Below, in pieces: positions 25,107-33,427 of a stretch of DNA of 64,000 nt. A model generated the notes under the pieces. It searched no databases and was not told the origin of the DNA. It saw only the letters and a program-made list of their open reading frames with translations. Location of the stretch: assembly GCF_004137355.1 (NCBI RefSeq), contig NZ_SDVB01000380.1:62001-126000 (forward strand). The letters run 5' to 3'. Position numbers and translations under genes: made by a program. The DNA comes from Ciceribacter ferrooxidans (GTDB lineage Bacteria; Pseudomonadota; Alphaproteobacteria; Rhizobiales; Rhizobiaceae). How positions within the stretch are numbered: position 1 is the first letter of the stretch; each line of letters begins with the position of its first letter.

Positions 25107-26035
25107 ACACGAACGAAGCGACCCTGAAGCCGACACTCCGCGAATGGCTGCTCTCCGACAGGCCGCAATCGCGCCGGCAGGCGCGGCTCGGCCGCCTCTA
25201 CGTCATCTGGAGCCGCTTTACCGAGAACCGGCTGGCGGTGGCGGGGCTCCTCATCCTCTTCGGTCTGTTGTTCGTCGCGGCCTTTGCAGACGTGCTGGCG
25301 CCCTATTCTCCGGTGCAGGGCAACCTGCGCGGGGCGCGTCTCCTGCCGCCGGGTTCGGCCGGCTACCTGCTCGGCACCGACGACCAGGGGCGGGACATTC
25401 TCTCGCGCCTGATCTACGGCTCACGGCTCACGCTCTTTGTCGTCGTTCTCGTGGCGGTGATCGCCGCGCCGGTCGGACTTCTCGTCGGCACGATCTCCGG
25501 CTATGCGGGCGGGATCGTCGACGGCATCCTGATGCGGATCACCGACATCTTCCTCGCCTTCCCGAAGCTCGTCCTGGCGCTGGCGCTGGTCGCGGCGCTC
25601 GGGCCGGGGATCGAGAATGCGGTTCTGGCGATCGCCGTCACCTCCTGGCCACCCTATGCGCGCATCGCGCGGGCGGAAACCATGACCTTCCGGAACTCGG
25701 ACTATATTTCGGCGGTCCGGCTGATGGGGGCCTCTCCGGCGCGCATCGTGACCCTGCATATCATGCCGCTCTGTCTCTCCTCGCTCATCGTGCGGGTGAC
25801 GCTCGACATGGCCGGGATCATCCTGACGGCCGCCGGCCTCGGTTTCCTCGGTCTGGGCGCGCAGCCGCCGCTTCCCGAATGGGGCGCGATGATCGCCTCC
25901 GGTCGGCGCTTCATCCTCGACCAGTGGTGGGTGGCGGCGATGCCCGGTGCGGCGATCCTCATCGTCAGCCTCGGCTTCAACCTGCTCGGCGACGGATTGC
26001 GTGATGCGCTCGATCCGAGGGAGGCCGGCCAATGA
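25103..26035 (+). CDS. ABC transporter permease (DppC type)
   Basis: A 310-residue permease: the N-terminal helix (about 38-58) is followed by the DppC extracellular segment with LLGTDDQGRDILSRLIYGSR, then five helices and the EAA loop DYISAVRLMGASPARIVTLHIMP. It ends with the typical GDGLRDALDP motif. It overlaps both neighbours by four bases (ATGA), the mark of a coupled operon. Confidence 0.93.
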   Translation: MNTNEATLKPTLREWLLSDRPQSRRQARLGRLYVIWSRFTENRLAVAGLLILFGLLFVAAFADVLAPYSPVQGNLRGARLLPPGSAGYLLGTDDQGRDILSRLIYGSRLTLFVVVLVAVIAAPVGLLVGTISGYAGGIVDGILMRITDIFLAFPKLVLALALVAALGPGIENAVLAIAVTSWPPYARIARAETMTFRNSDYISAVRLMGASPARIVTLHIMPLCLSSLIVRVTLDMAGIILTAAGLGFLGLGAQPPLPEWGAMIASGRRFILDQWWVAAMPGAAILIVSLGFNLLGDGLRDALDPREAGQ

Positions 26036-26865
26036 CGCCGCTTCTCGACATCCGCAACCTCAAGGTCGGCTATCCGACGCGCAACGGCCTCGTGGAGGCG
26101 GTGCGCGGCGTGAGCTTCTCGCTCGGCCGCGAGCGGCTCGGCATCGTCGGCGAGTCGGGCTCCGGCAAGTCGCAGACCGGGCGCGCGATCATGGGGCTGA
26201 CGCCCCGGCACGCGCAGCTCTCGGCGGATTGCCTGCGCTTCGGCGACATGGATCTCCTTTCCGTCCCCTCGCGGCAACGGCGGGCGCTGCGCGGCAAGAA
26301 GATCGCGATGATCCTGCAGGACCCGAAATACTCGCTGAACCCGGTGATGACGATCGGACGGCAGATCGTCGAGACCTTGCGGACGCATGAACCGGTTTCG
26401 AAGGCCGAGGCACGCGAGCGGGCGCTCGCCATGCTGGAGGCGGTGCAGATCCACGATCCCGTCCGCGTTTTCGATCTCTACCCGCACGAGATTTCCGGCG
26501 GCATGGGGCAGCGGGCGATGATCGCCATGATGCTCGTCTGCGGCCCGGAACTGCTGATCGCCGACGAGCCGACCTCGGCGCTCGACGTGACGGTGCAGCT
26601 CGACGTGCTGGAAATCCTCGACAAGCTGGTTTCCGAACGCGGCATGGGCCTGATCTTCATCTCGCACGACCTGCGCCTCGTCTCGTCCTTCTGCGACCGT
26701 GTCGTTGTCATGTATGCGGGGCGGGTGGTCGAGGAACTGCAGGCCTCGCGGCTCTCCGAGGCGCAGCACCCCTACACGCGCGGCTTGCTCAACTGCCTGC
26801 CGCAGCTCGACCGCGACCGGCATCCGCTGCCGATCCTCGAACGCAAGGCGGAGTGGGCGCTATGA
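26032..26865 (+). CDS. Peptide ABC transporter ATP-binding protein (DppD type)
   Basis: A 277-residue ATPase: Walker A GESGSGKS (about residue 40), Q-loop MILQDPKYSLNP, signature ISGGMGQRAMIAM, Walker [13 protein letters not shown], switch His in ISHDLRLVSS and the C-terminal oligopeptide/dipeptide extension HPYTRGLLNCLPQLD. The signature reads SGGMGQ, as in the D subunits. It energises uptake with the following ATPase. Confidence 0.93.
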   Translation: MTPLLDIRNLKVGYPTRNGLVEAVRGVSFSLGRERLGIVGESGSGKSQTGRAIMGLTPRHAQLSADCLRFGDMDLLSVPSRQRRALRGKKIAMILQDPKYSLNPVMTIGRQIVETLRTHEPVSKAEARERALAMLEAVQIHDPVRVFDLYPHEISGGMGQRAMIAMMLVCGPELLIADEPTSALDVTVQLDVLEILDKLVSERGMGLIFISHDLRLVSSFCDRVVVMYAGRVVEELQASRLSEAQHPYTRGLLNCLPQLDRDRHPLPILERKAEWAL

Positions 26866-27620
26866 CCGCTGCTCTTTCGATCAAGGACATGACCGTCACC
26901 TTCGACGGATACCGGGCACTCGCCGGCGTCAGCATCGACGTCGCGCCGGGCGAAGCCTTCGGCATCGTCGGCGAATCCGGCTCGGGGAAGTCGACGCTTT
27001 TGCGGGCGATTGCCGGTCTCAACCATTTCGATGGCGGTTCGCTCGAGGTTCACGGCCGGCGTTATAGCGGCCGGCGCCGCGACCCGGAGTTCTACCGCAC
27101 CGTCCAGATGGTCTTCCAGGACCCTTACGGCTCGCTGCATCCGCGCCAGACCGTCGACCGGCTGCTGCTCGAGCCGCTCGCGATCCACGGCTTTGCCGAC
27201 ACGGAAGCGCGGATCGCCCGGGCGCTCGACGAGGTCGGTCTCGGCTCCGGCTTTCGCTTCCGTTTCTCGCACCAGCTTTCCGGCGGCCAGCGGCAGCGCG
27301 TCGCGATCGCCCGTGCGCTGATCGTCGAACCGAAGGTGCTGTTGCTCGACGAGCCGACCTCGGCGCTCGACGCCTCGATCCAGGCGGAAATCCTCAACCT
27401 CCTGGAACAGACCCGACGGGACCGGAATCTGACCTTCGTGATGGTGAGCCACGACCTCGCCGTCATCAGCCACATGTGCGAGCGGCTGGCCGTCATGCGC
27501 GACGGCGGTGTGGTCGAGGAGGTTTCGGTCGAAGACCTGAGGCAGCGCGCCATCGGCGCGGACTATACCCGCCAGCTGTTGAAGGCGAGCGAGGGCTTCC
27601 GGCGCGAGGCGCAGGAGTAG
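26862..27620 (+). CDS. Peptide ABC transporter ATP-binding protein (DppF type)
   Basis: A 252-residue ATPase, second of the pair: Walker A GESGSGKST, Q-loop MVFQDPYGSLHPRQT, signature LSGGQRQRVAIARAL, Walker B LLLDEPTSALD and VSHDLAVISHM. It starts at ATG 26862 overlapping the DppD stop; a GTG nine bases upstream is less likely. It is the last gene of the dipeptidase-importer operon and converges on phnM across 25 bp. Confidence 0.92.
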   Translation: MTAALSIKDMTVTFDGYRALAGVSIDVAPGEAFGIVGESGSGKSTLLRAIAGLNHFDGGSLEVHGRRYSGRRRDPEFYRTVQMVFQDPYGSLHPRQTVDRLLLEPLAIHGFADTEARIARALDEVGLGSGFRFRFSHQLSGGQRQRVAIARALIVEPKVLLLDEPTSALDASIQAEILNLLEQTRRDRNLTFVMVSHDLAVISHMCERLAVMRDGGVVEEVSVEDLRQRAIGADYTRQLLKASEGFRREAQE

Positions 27621-27645
27621 GGCAGCGGGCGCGTGCCCGTCCGGA

Positions 27646-28800
27646 TCAGGCGACGCGAATGCCCGCGCGCCAGATCTGACGGGGGAAGGGGTGTCCTTCG
27701 TGCAAGCCGACGCGCACCAGATCGGCCCGTCGTCCGACGGCGATTTCGCCGCGGTCGGTGAAGCCCGCGGCTTCGGCCGGCGCCTTCGTCACCATGCGGA
27801 CCGCGGCCGGCAGGTCGTAGTCGAGGCTCTCGTCGGCTGCGATCAGGAAGGCGGCGTCGAGCATCGAGCGGGGCACGTAGTCGGAAGCGAGGATGTCGAC
27901 CAGCTTCTCTTCGAGCAGTTGCCGGACCGCGATGTTGCCCGACTGCGAACCGCCGCGCACGATGTTCGGCGCGCCACCGACGATCTGCATGGCCCGGCTG
28001 CGTGCTTCACGTGCGGCTTCGATCGTGCAAGGAAACTCCGAAACCGCGACGCCCTCGTCGGCGGCAAGGTCGATGTGCTCGATATCGGTGTCGTCATGGC
28101 TCAAGAGCGTCAGCCCGCGCCTCCTTGCGAGATCCACGATCTTCGGCCGTACGGTCGCACCGATGTGGCTCTTCTCGGCAAGAAGGATGTCGATCTTTTC
28201 CCCCACGCGATCGTGACTCTCGCCCGTCGATTTCGCGGCGCGGAAGACGTAGGCGTCGAGATCACGGCTCTGGCGGATGCCGGGCAGGTGTTCCATCACC
28301 GACACGAGCCGGACGATCGGCCGGTCGATATGGGCTTCGGTGAGGGCCGGGGTCTCCGGATCGGTCACCTCGCAGCGCAGGTGAAGAAAATGCTCCGCCT
28401 TCAGCATGCCGCCGTCGCGCGCCTTTTCCAGTGCCTCGATCATAGGTTTCAGGATCTGCGCGCGCTCTGGATTGTCGGTCGTCGCGCCGACGCAGAGACT
28501 GTCGAGCACGGTGGTGACGCCACCGCCGATGACCTGGGCATCATGGGCCAGGGCCGCGCGGAGGAAGTCCCAGCGCACATGGGCACGTGGATAGACGTGC
28601 TTCTCGAAATGGTCGGTGTGCACGTCGACCAGTCCCGGCAGGAGATAGTCGCCGCCGCAGTCGATGTCGTCCGGGCGGGGCGAACGCCGTTCGTCGATCT
28701 CCGTGATGACACCGTCGCGGACGACGACCGTTCCCTCGGCGATGCGATCGGCAAGGATGATCCGGGCATTCGAGAGGACAAGAGGTGCAGCCGTGCGCAT
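27646..28800 (-). CDS. phnM: Alpha-D-ribose 1-methylphosphonate 5-triphosphate diphosphatase (PhnM), without its usual partners
   Basis: Amidohydrolase-superfamily enzyme that removes pyrophosphate from ribose 1-phosphonate 5-triphosphate in the C-P lyase pathway. Metal motif LPGLVDVHTDHFEKH (about residue 55), then RWDFLRAALAHDAQVIGGGVTTVLDS, LLSHDDTD and the late SDYVPRSML with the catalytic Asp region. I use ATG 28800 (384 residues, the family length); earlier in-frame ATGs only add a non-conserved tail. None of phnGHIJKL, phnN or the phosphonate transporter is in the window; the neighbours are ackA and a peptide importer. Confidence 0.9.
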   Translation of the reverse strand: MRTAAPLVLSNARIILADRIAEGTVVVRDGVITEIDERRSPRPDDIDCGGDYLLPGLVDVHTDHFEKHVYPRAHVRWDFLRAALAHDAQVIGGGVTTVLDSLCVGATTDNPERAQILKPMIEALEKARDGGMLKAEHFLHLRCEVTDPETPALTEAHIDRPIVRLVSVMEHLPGIRQSRDLDAYVFRAAKSTGESHDRVGEKIDILLAEKSHIGATVRPKIVDLARRRGLTLLSHDDTDIEHIDLAADEGVAVSEFPCTIEAAREARSRAMQIVGGAPNIVRGGSQSGNIAVRQLLEEKLVDILASDYVPRSMLDAAFLIAADESLDYDLPAAVRMVTKAPAEAAGFTDRGEIAVGRRADLVRVGLHEGHPFPRQIWRAGIRVA

Positions 28801-28918
28801 GGCGCTTTCGCAGGCTATCCCGGCCATCAGCATCAGCGCGCTCCTCGTCGTGTCGATCGGGTGAAAGGCGGCACGACTCAAGGGGGCGCCGCTTTGGACG
28901 CGGCTTCTTAACGCTGGC

Positions 28919-30121
28919 CTATGTCAGTTCTGTGTCGGTCGGCTGCGCATCGAGAACCGCAAGCGCCTCGTCGGCGATCACCTGTTCCTCGTCGGTCGCG
29001 ATGACGAAGACCTTCGTGCGGCTCGCCGGGGTGCTGACCATCTTCGTATTGGCCGCATTGGCGGCGTCATCGAGCGCGATGCCGAGGAAGGCGAGCCGCT
29101 CGCAGACCGCCTTGCGGATCGCCGGCTGGTGCTCGCCGATCCCGGCGGTGAAGACGAGGGCGTCGAGGCCGCCGATCGAGGCCGAAAGCCGGGCGACTTC
29201 GCCGGCGATGCGGAAGGTGAAGACGTCGAGCGCCTCGCGGGCTTCCGGCCGGTCGCTTTCGAGCAGGACCCGGCTGTCGGCGCTGATCCCGGAAAGGCCG
29301 AGCAGGCCGGACCTGTGGTAGAGCAGGTCTTCCAGTTCTTCCCGGCTCATGCCCTTCGTGCGCATCAAGTGGAAGAGCACGCCCGGATCGATCGCCCCAC
29401 TGCGCGTCGCCATCGGTATGCCGTCGATCGTCGAGAAGCTCATCGAGCTGTCACGGCTCTTGCCCCCGCTGACGGCGCAGAGGCTCGCGCCGCTGCCGAG
29501 ATGGGCGATCACGGTCCGGGCGCCGGCGAGATCCGGCCGGCGTCGGGCAAGCTCGGCGGAGACGAAGGCGTAGGAGAGGCCGTGGAAGCCGTAGCGCTTG
29601 ATCCCCTCCTCGTAGAAGCTGCGAGGAATGGCGAAGCGCCGGACCACCGGTGCCTGATCGGCATGGAAAGCGGTGTCGAAGGAGGCCGTCTGCGGAAGCC
29701 CCGGCCTCAGGTCTGCCACCGCGCGGATCAGTCGCGCGTTTTGCGGCTGGTGCAGGGGGGCGAGCGGAGACAGCGCGTCGATCGCGTCGATCGTGGGCGC
29801 GTCGAGCAGCACCGGACCGCGGAAGCGGTCGCCGCCGTGGACGACGCGGTGACCGACCGCGGACACTGCATCGAGGTCGAAATGGTTTGCGAGCCAGCCG
29901 AAGGTTTCGTCGAGCACCTCGTGCAGAACGTCGCCGCCTTCGGCTTCCAGGGGAACGTCGAAGGTTTCCGGTCCTTCGACGAGATGGAAGGTGAGCGGCT
30001 TGTGGCGGAAGTCGATCATGCCCTTGCCGATGCGACGCGCCTTGCCGTTCTCGCGGAGGAAGAGGCCGATCTTCACCGTCGAGGAGCCGGCATTGAAGGT
30101 GAGCAGCAGCCTTCCCGTCAT
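28919..30121 (-). CDS. ackA: Acetate kinase
   Basis: Interconverts acetate plus ATP with acetyl phosphate plus ADP. A 400-residue member of the ASKHA fold with the N-terminal signature LTFNAGSSTVK, GHRVVHGGDRF containing the catalytic His and Arg, ASFDTAFH with the catalytic Asp, GSGASLCAVSGGKSRDSSM and FTAGIGEHQPAIR. Its ATG overlaps the MaoC-Pta stop by four bases, so acetyl-CoA, acetyl phosphate and acetate are linked in one transcript. In Sinorhizobium an ackA-pta operon is known to be phosphate-stress induced; I could not find a clear Pho box here. Confidence 0.94.
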   Translation of the reverse strand: MTGRLLLTFNAGSSTVKIGLFLRENGKARRIGKGMIDFRHKPLTFHLVEGPETFDVPLEAEGGDVLHEVLDETFGWLANHFDLDAVSAVGHRVVHGGDRFRGPVLLDAPTIDAIDALSPLAPLHQPQNARLIRAVADLRPGLPQTASFDTAFHADQAPVVRRFAIPRSFYEEGIKRYGFHGLSYAFVSAELARRRPDLAGARTVIAHLGSGASLCAVSGGKSRDSSMSFSTIDGIPMATRSGAIDPGVLFHLMRTKGMSREELEDLLYHRSGLLGLSGISADSRVLLESDRPEAREALDVFTFRIAGEVARLSASIGGLDALVFTAGIGEHQPAIRKAVCERLAFLGIALDDAANAANTKMVSTPASRTKVFVIATDEEQVIADEALAVLDAQPTDTELT

Positions 30122-31494
30122 TGGCAGGGCAGCCCCTGTGCCGACCGGCGGGCCGCCATCAGCTTGGCGAGAGCCGCCGAGGCGATCCGCACCTTCAGAC
30201 TGTCGGAGCGGCTAGTCAGGATGATCGGCACGCGGGCGCCGAGGACGAGGCCGGCGGCATCGGCACCGGCGAAATAGAGGAGCTGTTTGGCGAGCATGTT
30301 GCCGGCTTCGAGGTCCGGCACCAGCAGAATGTCCGCCCGTCCGGCGACGGGGGAGACGATGCCTTTGGTGCGGGCGGCGTCGAGGCTGATCGCATTGTCG
30401 AAGGCGAGCGGCCCGTCGACGCGCGCGCCGGTGATCTGGCCACGCGCCGCCATCACGGTCAAGGCCGCGGCGTCGAGCGTCGCCGGCATCTTGCCGTTGA
30501 CGGTCTCCACCGCGGCGAGCACCGCGACGCTCGGTTCGAGATTGCCGAGGAGGTGCAGGAGATCGACGGCGTTCTGGCAGATGTCGCGCTTCTGTTCGAG
30601 CGTCGGCGCGATGTTGATCGCCGCATCCGTCACGACGAGCAGTTTCGGATAGGCCGGCACGTCCATCACGTAGGCGTGGCTGATCCTCCGCTCGGTGCGA
30701 AGCCCGGAATTGAGCGCGACGACGGCCCCCATCAACTCGTCGCTGTGAAGGCTGCCCTTCATCAAGATCGCGACCTTGCCCGCGACCGCCAGCTCGACGC
30801 CCCGTTCGGCCGCTGCGTGGCTGTGATCGGCGCAGACGATCTCGAAGCCGTCGAGTGCAATGCCCGCCTCCGTCGCGGCGGCGCGGATTTTCGCCTCCGG
30901 TCCGATCAACACAGGTTCGAGAAGGCCCTCTTCGCGGATTTCGGCGGCCGCCTGGACCGCCTCCGGCGAACAGGGATGGACGACCGCGACCTTGAGCGGC
31001 GGGGATCGCTTCGCATCGGCAACGATCGTGTCGAACTGGTCCTGATGCTGGGCCGCGGCAGCGATGAGGGAGGGCAACACGGCCTGCGGCCACTCGACCC
31101 GCTCGAAGCGGGTGATGACGGTGGCAAGGCCGGTCAGTACCTCCTCGCCTCTCTGGTTCAGGCAGCGGGTGTTGAGAACGACGATCTGCTTGTCTGCCCG
31201 CTTCTCGATCACGCTCACGGTCGCCGTGATCGTGTCGCCGGGCGCGACGGGTTTATGGAATTTCAGTTCCTGCCCGAGATAGATCGTGGCGCCGGCCGGC
31301 GGACGCGCGCCATCCGCCGCCGAGGCCGCAGACCAGATCGCCCGGGCGACAACCTCGCCGATGAAATCGCGTGGCGAAAAGGCGCTGTCGCCTGCGGAGG
31401 TGAGGTCGCCGGGCTCGACCGTGCGCTCGATGGTGGCGCTGTCTCCGACGGCGATTTCGTCGAAGGTCCGGTTCGTCAGGAGCGGGCTGTTCAT
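30118..31494 (-). CDS. Fused MaoC-like hydratase and phosphate acetyltransferase
   Basis: Two domains in 458 residues. Residues about 10-140 are a MaoC-type hot-dog domain (FDEIAVGDSATIERTVEPGDL, GQELKFHKPVAPGDTI) related to (R)-specific enoyl-CoA hydratases. Residues about 165-455 are the phosphotransacetylase domain (VLIGPEAKIRAAA, LMKGSLHSDELMGAVV, LVTDAAINIAPTLEQKRDI, LAKQLLYFAGADAAGLVLGARVPIILTSR). The fusion is known as bifunctional enoyl-CoA hydratase/phosphate acetyltransferase. The ATG at 31494 has GAGG five bases upstream; ATG 31518 would overlap phaC. With phaC upstream and ackA downstream it links acetyl phosphate to PHA monomer supply (inference). Confidence 0.9.
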   Translation of the reverse strand: MNSPLLTNRTFDEIAVGDSATIERTVEPGDLTSAGDSAFSPRDFIGEVVARAIWSAASAADGARPPAGATIYLGQELKFHKPVAPGDTITATVSVIEKRADKQIVVLNTRCLNQRGEEVLTGLATVITRFERVEWPQAVLPSLIAAAAQHQDQFDTIVADAKRSPPLKVAVVHPCSPEAVQAAAEIREEGLLEPVLIGPEAKIRAAATEAGIALDGFEIVCADHSHAAAERGVELAVAGKVAILMKGSLHSDELMGAVVALNSGLRTERRISHAYVMDVPAYPKLLVVTDAAINIAPTLEQKRDICQNAVDLLHLLGNLEPSVAVLAAVETVNGKMPATLDAAALTVMAARGQITGARVDGPLAFDNAISLDAARTKGIVSPVAGRADILLVPDLEAGNMLAKQLLYFAGADAAGLVLGARVPIILTSRSDSLKVRIASAALAKLMAARRSAQGLPCQ

Positions 31495-31501
31495 CGCGGC
31501 C

Positions 31502-33346
31502 TCATCGTTCGAAGACATAGGTTCCGGGGGCGGCCTCGAGCGGCGGATAGCCGCGCTCCGGCGCTCCGATTGTCGGCGGTGCGACCCTTGACGGCGAAGA
31601 GCGGGCGGCAAGCCAGTCCGCCCAGCGCGGCCACCATGACCCGTCCTCGGCCGCCGTGTCGCGCAGCCATTCATCGGTGCCGATGCACGGGTCCGCGGCG
31701 GCTTTCGTCGTCATGCGGAAGTGCCGGTGCGGGTGGCCGGGCTCGCTGACGATGCCGGCATTGTGGCCGCCGCTCGTCAGGACGAAGGTGACCTCCGTGT
31801 CGGTGAGCGCATGGATCTTGAAGACCGATCGCCATGGCGCCACATGGTCGCGCTCGGTGCCGACGGCGAAGATCGGCACGCGAATGTTCTGCGGAGCGGC
31901 GGGATGGTCGCCGACCATGTAGCGGCCGGCGGCGAAGTCGTTGTCGAGGTAGAGGCGCTGCAGGTATTCCGAATGCATGCGGAACGGCATGCGGGTGGAA
32001 TCGGCGTTCCACGCCATGAGGTCGTTCAGCGGCTGGCGTTCGCCCATCATGTAGTCGCGCACGATCCGTGACCAGACGAGGTCGTTCGACTTCAGAAGCT
32101 GGAAGGCGCCGGCCATCTGGTCGGTCGAAAGATAGCCGCGGTTCCACATCATGCTTTCGAGGAAATGCAGCTGGCTGTGGTCGATGAAGAGCGCGAGCTC
32201 GCCGGGTTCGGTAAAGTCGATCTGGGCGGCGAGAAGGGTCACCGAGGCGAGGCGGTCGTCGCCGGCGCGCGCCATGGCGGAGGCCGCGATCGAGAGCAGG
32301 GTCCCGCCGAGGCAATAGCCGGTCGCATGGATCTTGCGGTCCGGGAGGATCGCCTCGATGGCGTCGAGCGCTGCCATCACCCCGTGCCGGCGATAGTCGT
32401 CGAGCCCGAGATCCCGGTCGGCGGCGGTCGGATTGTGCCAGGAGATGCAGAACACGGTGTGGCCGCGGTCGACCAGGTAACGGATGAGCGAGTTCTGCGG
32501 CGAAAGATCGAGGATGTAGTATTTCATGATCCAGGCCGGCACGATGAGGATCGGCTCGGCATGGACCGTCTCCGTCGCCGGCGCGTACTGGATGAGTTCG
32601 ATCAGCCGGTTGCGGTAGACCACGCGCCCCGGTGTGGTGGCAACGGCTTCGCCCGGTACGAACTCCTCCGTTCCGGCAGGCGGACGGCTCGTGAGCCTGC
32701 GGTTGGTGTCGTCGACCAGATTGCGCAGGCCGTCGACGAGGTTCATTCCTCCCGTCTCCGCCGTCTTCTTCAGAACGTCGGGATTGCTCCAGGCGAAGTT
32801 CGAGGGGGAGAAGACGTCGAGCATCTGACGGGCGGCGAAGGAGATCACCTCCTCATGGTGGGGTGTCACGCCCGGGACGTCGTTGGTGACGTTGTGCCAC
32901 CATTGCTGGTTCAGCAGGAAGGCCTGCGAGAGCACGTTGAAGGGAAGGTGCTTCCAGCCTTCGCTCGCGAAACGGTCGTCGCCCGGCAACGGCTCTATGC
33001 AGGGGGGCGTCTGCGGATCGGTTGCGCAGGCGGCGAGATGAACGGCGAGCCGGTTCGATTTGCGCAGCGCCTTGTCGAGGAGTTCCAGCCGCTTTCCCGG
33101 TGCCATGGCAAGATGCATCGCCCAGTCGAAGACGGCGAGCGAGAGCGCTGCCGGCGAAAGCCCGCCGGTCATCGGCGCCATCAGGGACTCGGTCATCCGG
33201 TTGAGTGCTTCGAACGCCTCGGCGTCCGACGCCTCGTCGGCGCCGAGCGCCGACAGCGTCGCGTCGAGATCGACCGGGAAAGGCTCTGTCGCCTTGATCA
33301 AGCTCTCTCTCGACACGCGACGCTCCTTGCTCTGTCCGGCAGCCAT
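31502..33346 (-). CDS. phaC: Poly(3-hydroxyalkanoate) synthase
   Basis: Polymerises (R)-3-hydroxyacyl-CoA into storage polyester. 614 residues with an alpha/beta hydrolase core: the lipase-like box GYCLGG puts the nucleophile at Cys345, with the Asp in VGTERDHVAPW and the His in TSGGHNAGI completing the triad. The N-terminal region (about 60-230) has LLNQQWWHNVT and DVFSPSNFAWSNPDVL typical of class I/II synthases. It is the first gene of phaC-maoC/pta-ackA; a second synthase elsewhere in the genome is likely, since this is not the usual phaC locus. A hairpin overlaps its ribosome site. Confidence 0.93.
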   Translation of the reverse strand: MAAGQSKERRVSRESLIKATEPFPVDLDATLSALGADEASDAEAFEALNRMTESLMAPMTGGLSPAALSLAVFDWAMHLAMAPGKRLELLDKALRKSNRLAVHLAACATDPQTPPCIEPLPGDDRFASEGWKHLPFNVLSQAFLLNQQWWHNVTNDVPGVTPHHEEVISFAARQMLDVFSPSNFAWSNPDVLKKTAETGGMNLVDGLRNLVDDTNRRLTSRPPAGTEEFVPGEAVATTPGRVVYRNRLIELIQYAPATETVHAEPILIVPAWIMKYYILDLSPQNSLIRYLVDRGHTVFCISWHNPTAADRDLGLDDYRRHGVMAALDAIEAILPDRKIHATGYCLGGTLLSIAASAMARAGDDRLASVTLLAAQIDFTEPGELALFIDHSQLHFLESMMWNRGYLSTDQMAGAFQLLKSNDLVWSRIVRDYMMGERQPLNDLMAWNADSTRMPFRMHSEYLQRLYLDNDFAAGRYMVGDHPAAPQNIRVPIFAVGTERDHVAPWRSVFKIHALTDTEVTFVLTSGGHNAGIVSEPGHPHRHFRMTTKAAADPCIGTDEWLRDTAAEDGSWWPRWADWLAARSSPSRVAPPTIGAPERGYPPLEAAPGTYVFER

Positions 33347-33350
33347 TGCC

Positions 33351-33366
33351 GCTCCCGTTTGGGAGC
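33351..33366 (-). promoter_or_regulatory. Hairpin containing the phaC ribosome-binding site
   Basis: On the minus strand GCTCCC-AAAC-GGGAGC forms a 6-bp stem ending five bases before the phaC ATG. GGGAG is the only ribosome site in place, so the stem would mask it. Translational control is possible but rests on sequence alone. Confidence 0.4.
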
Positions 33367-33427
33367 AGGTATCGATATGGCATCAGCAGTATAGCTCAAT
33401 GCCTGCAAACCAAAATCCTGCCCTCTC

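Noticed and set aside
27621-27645. Small GGGC/GCCC inverted repeat between the DppF-type gene and phnM
   Set aside because: A 4-bp stem is too weak to call a terminator.
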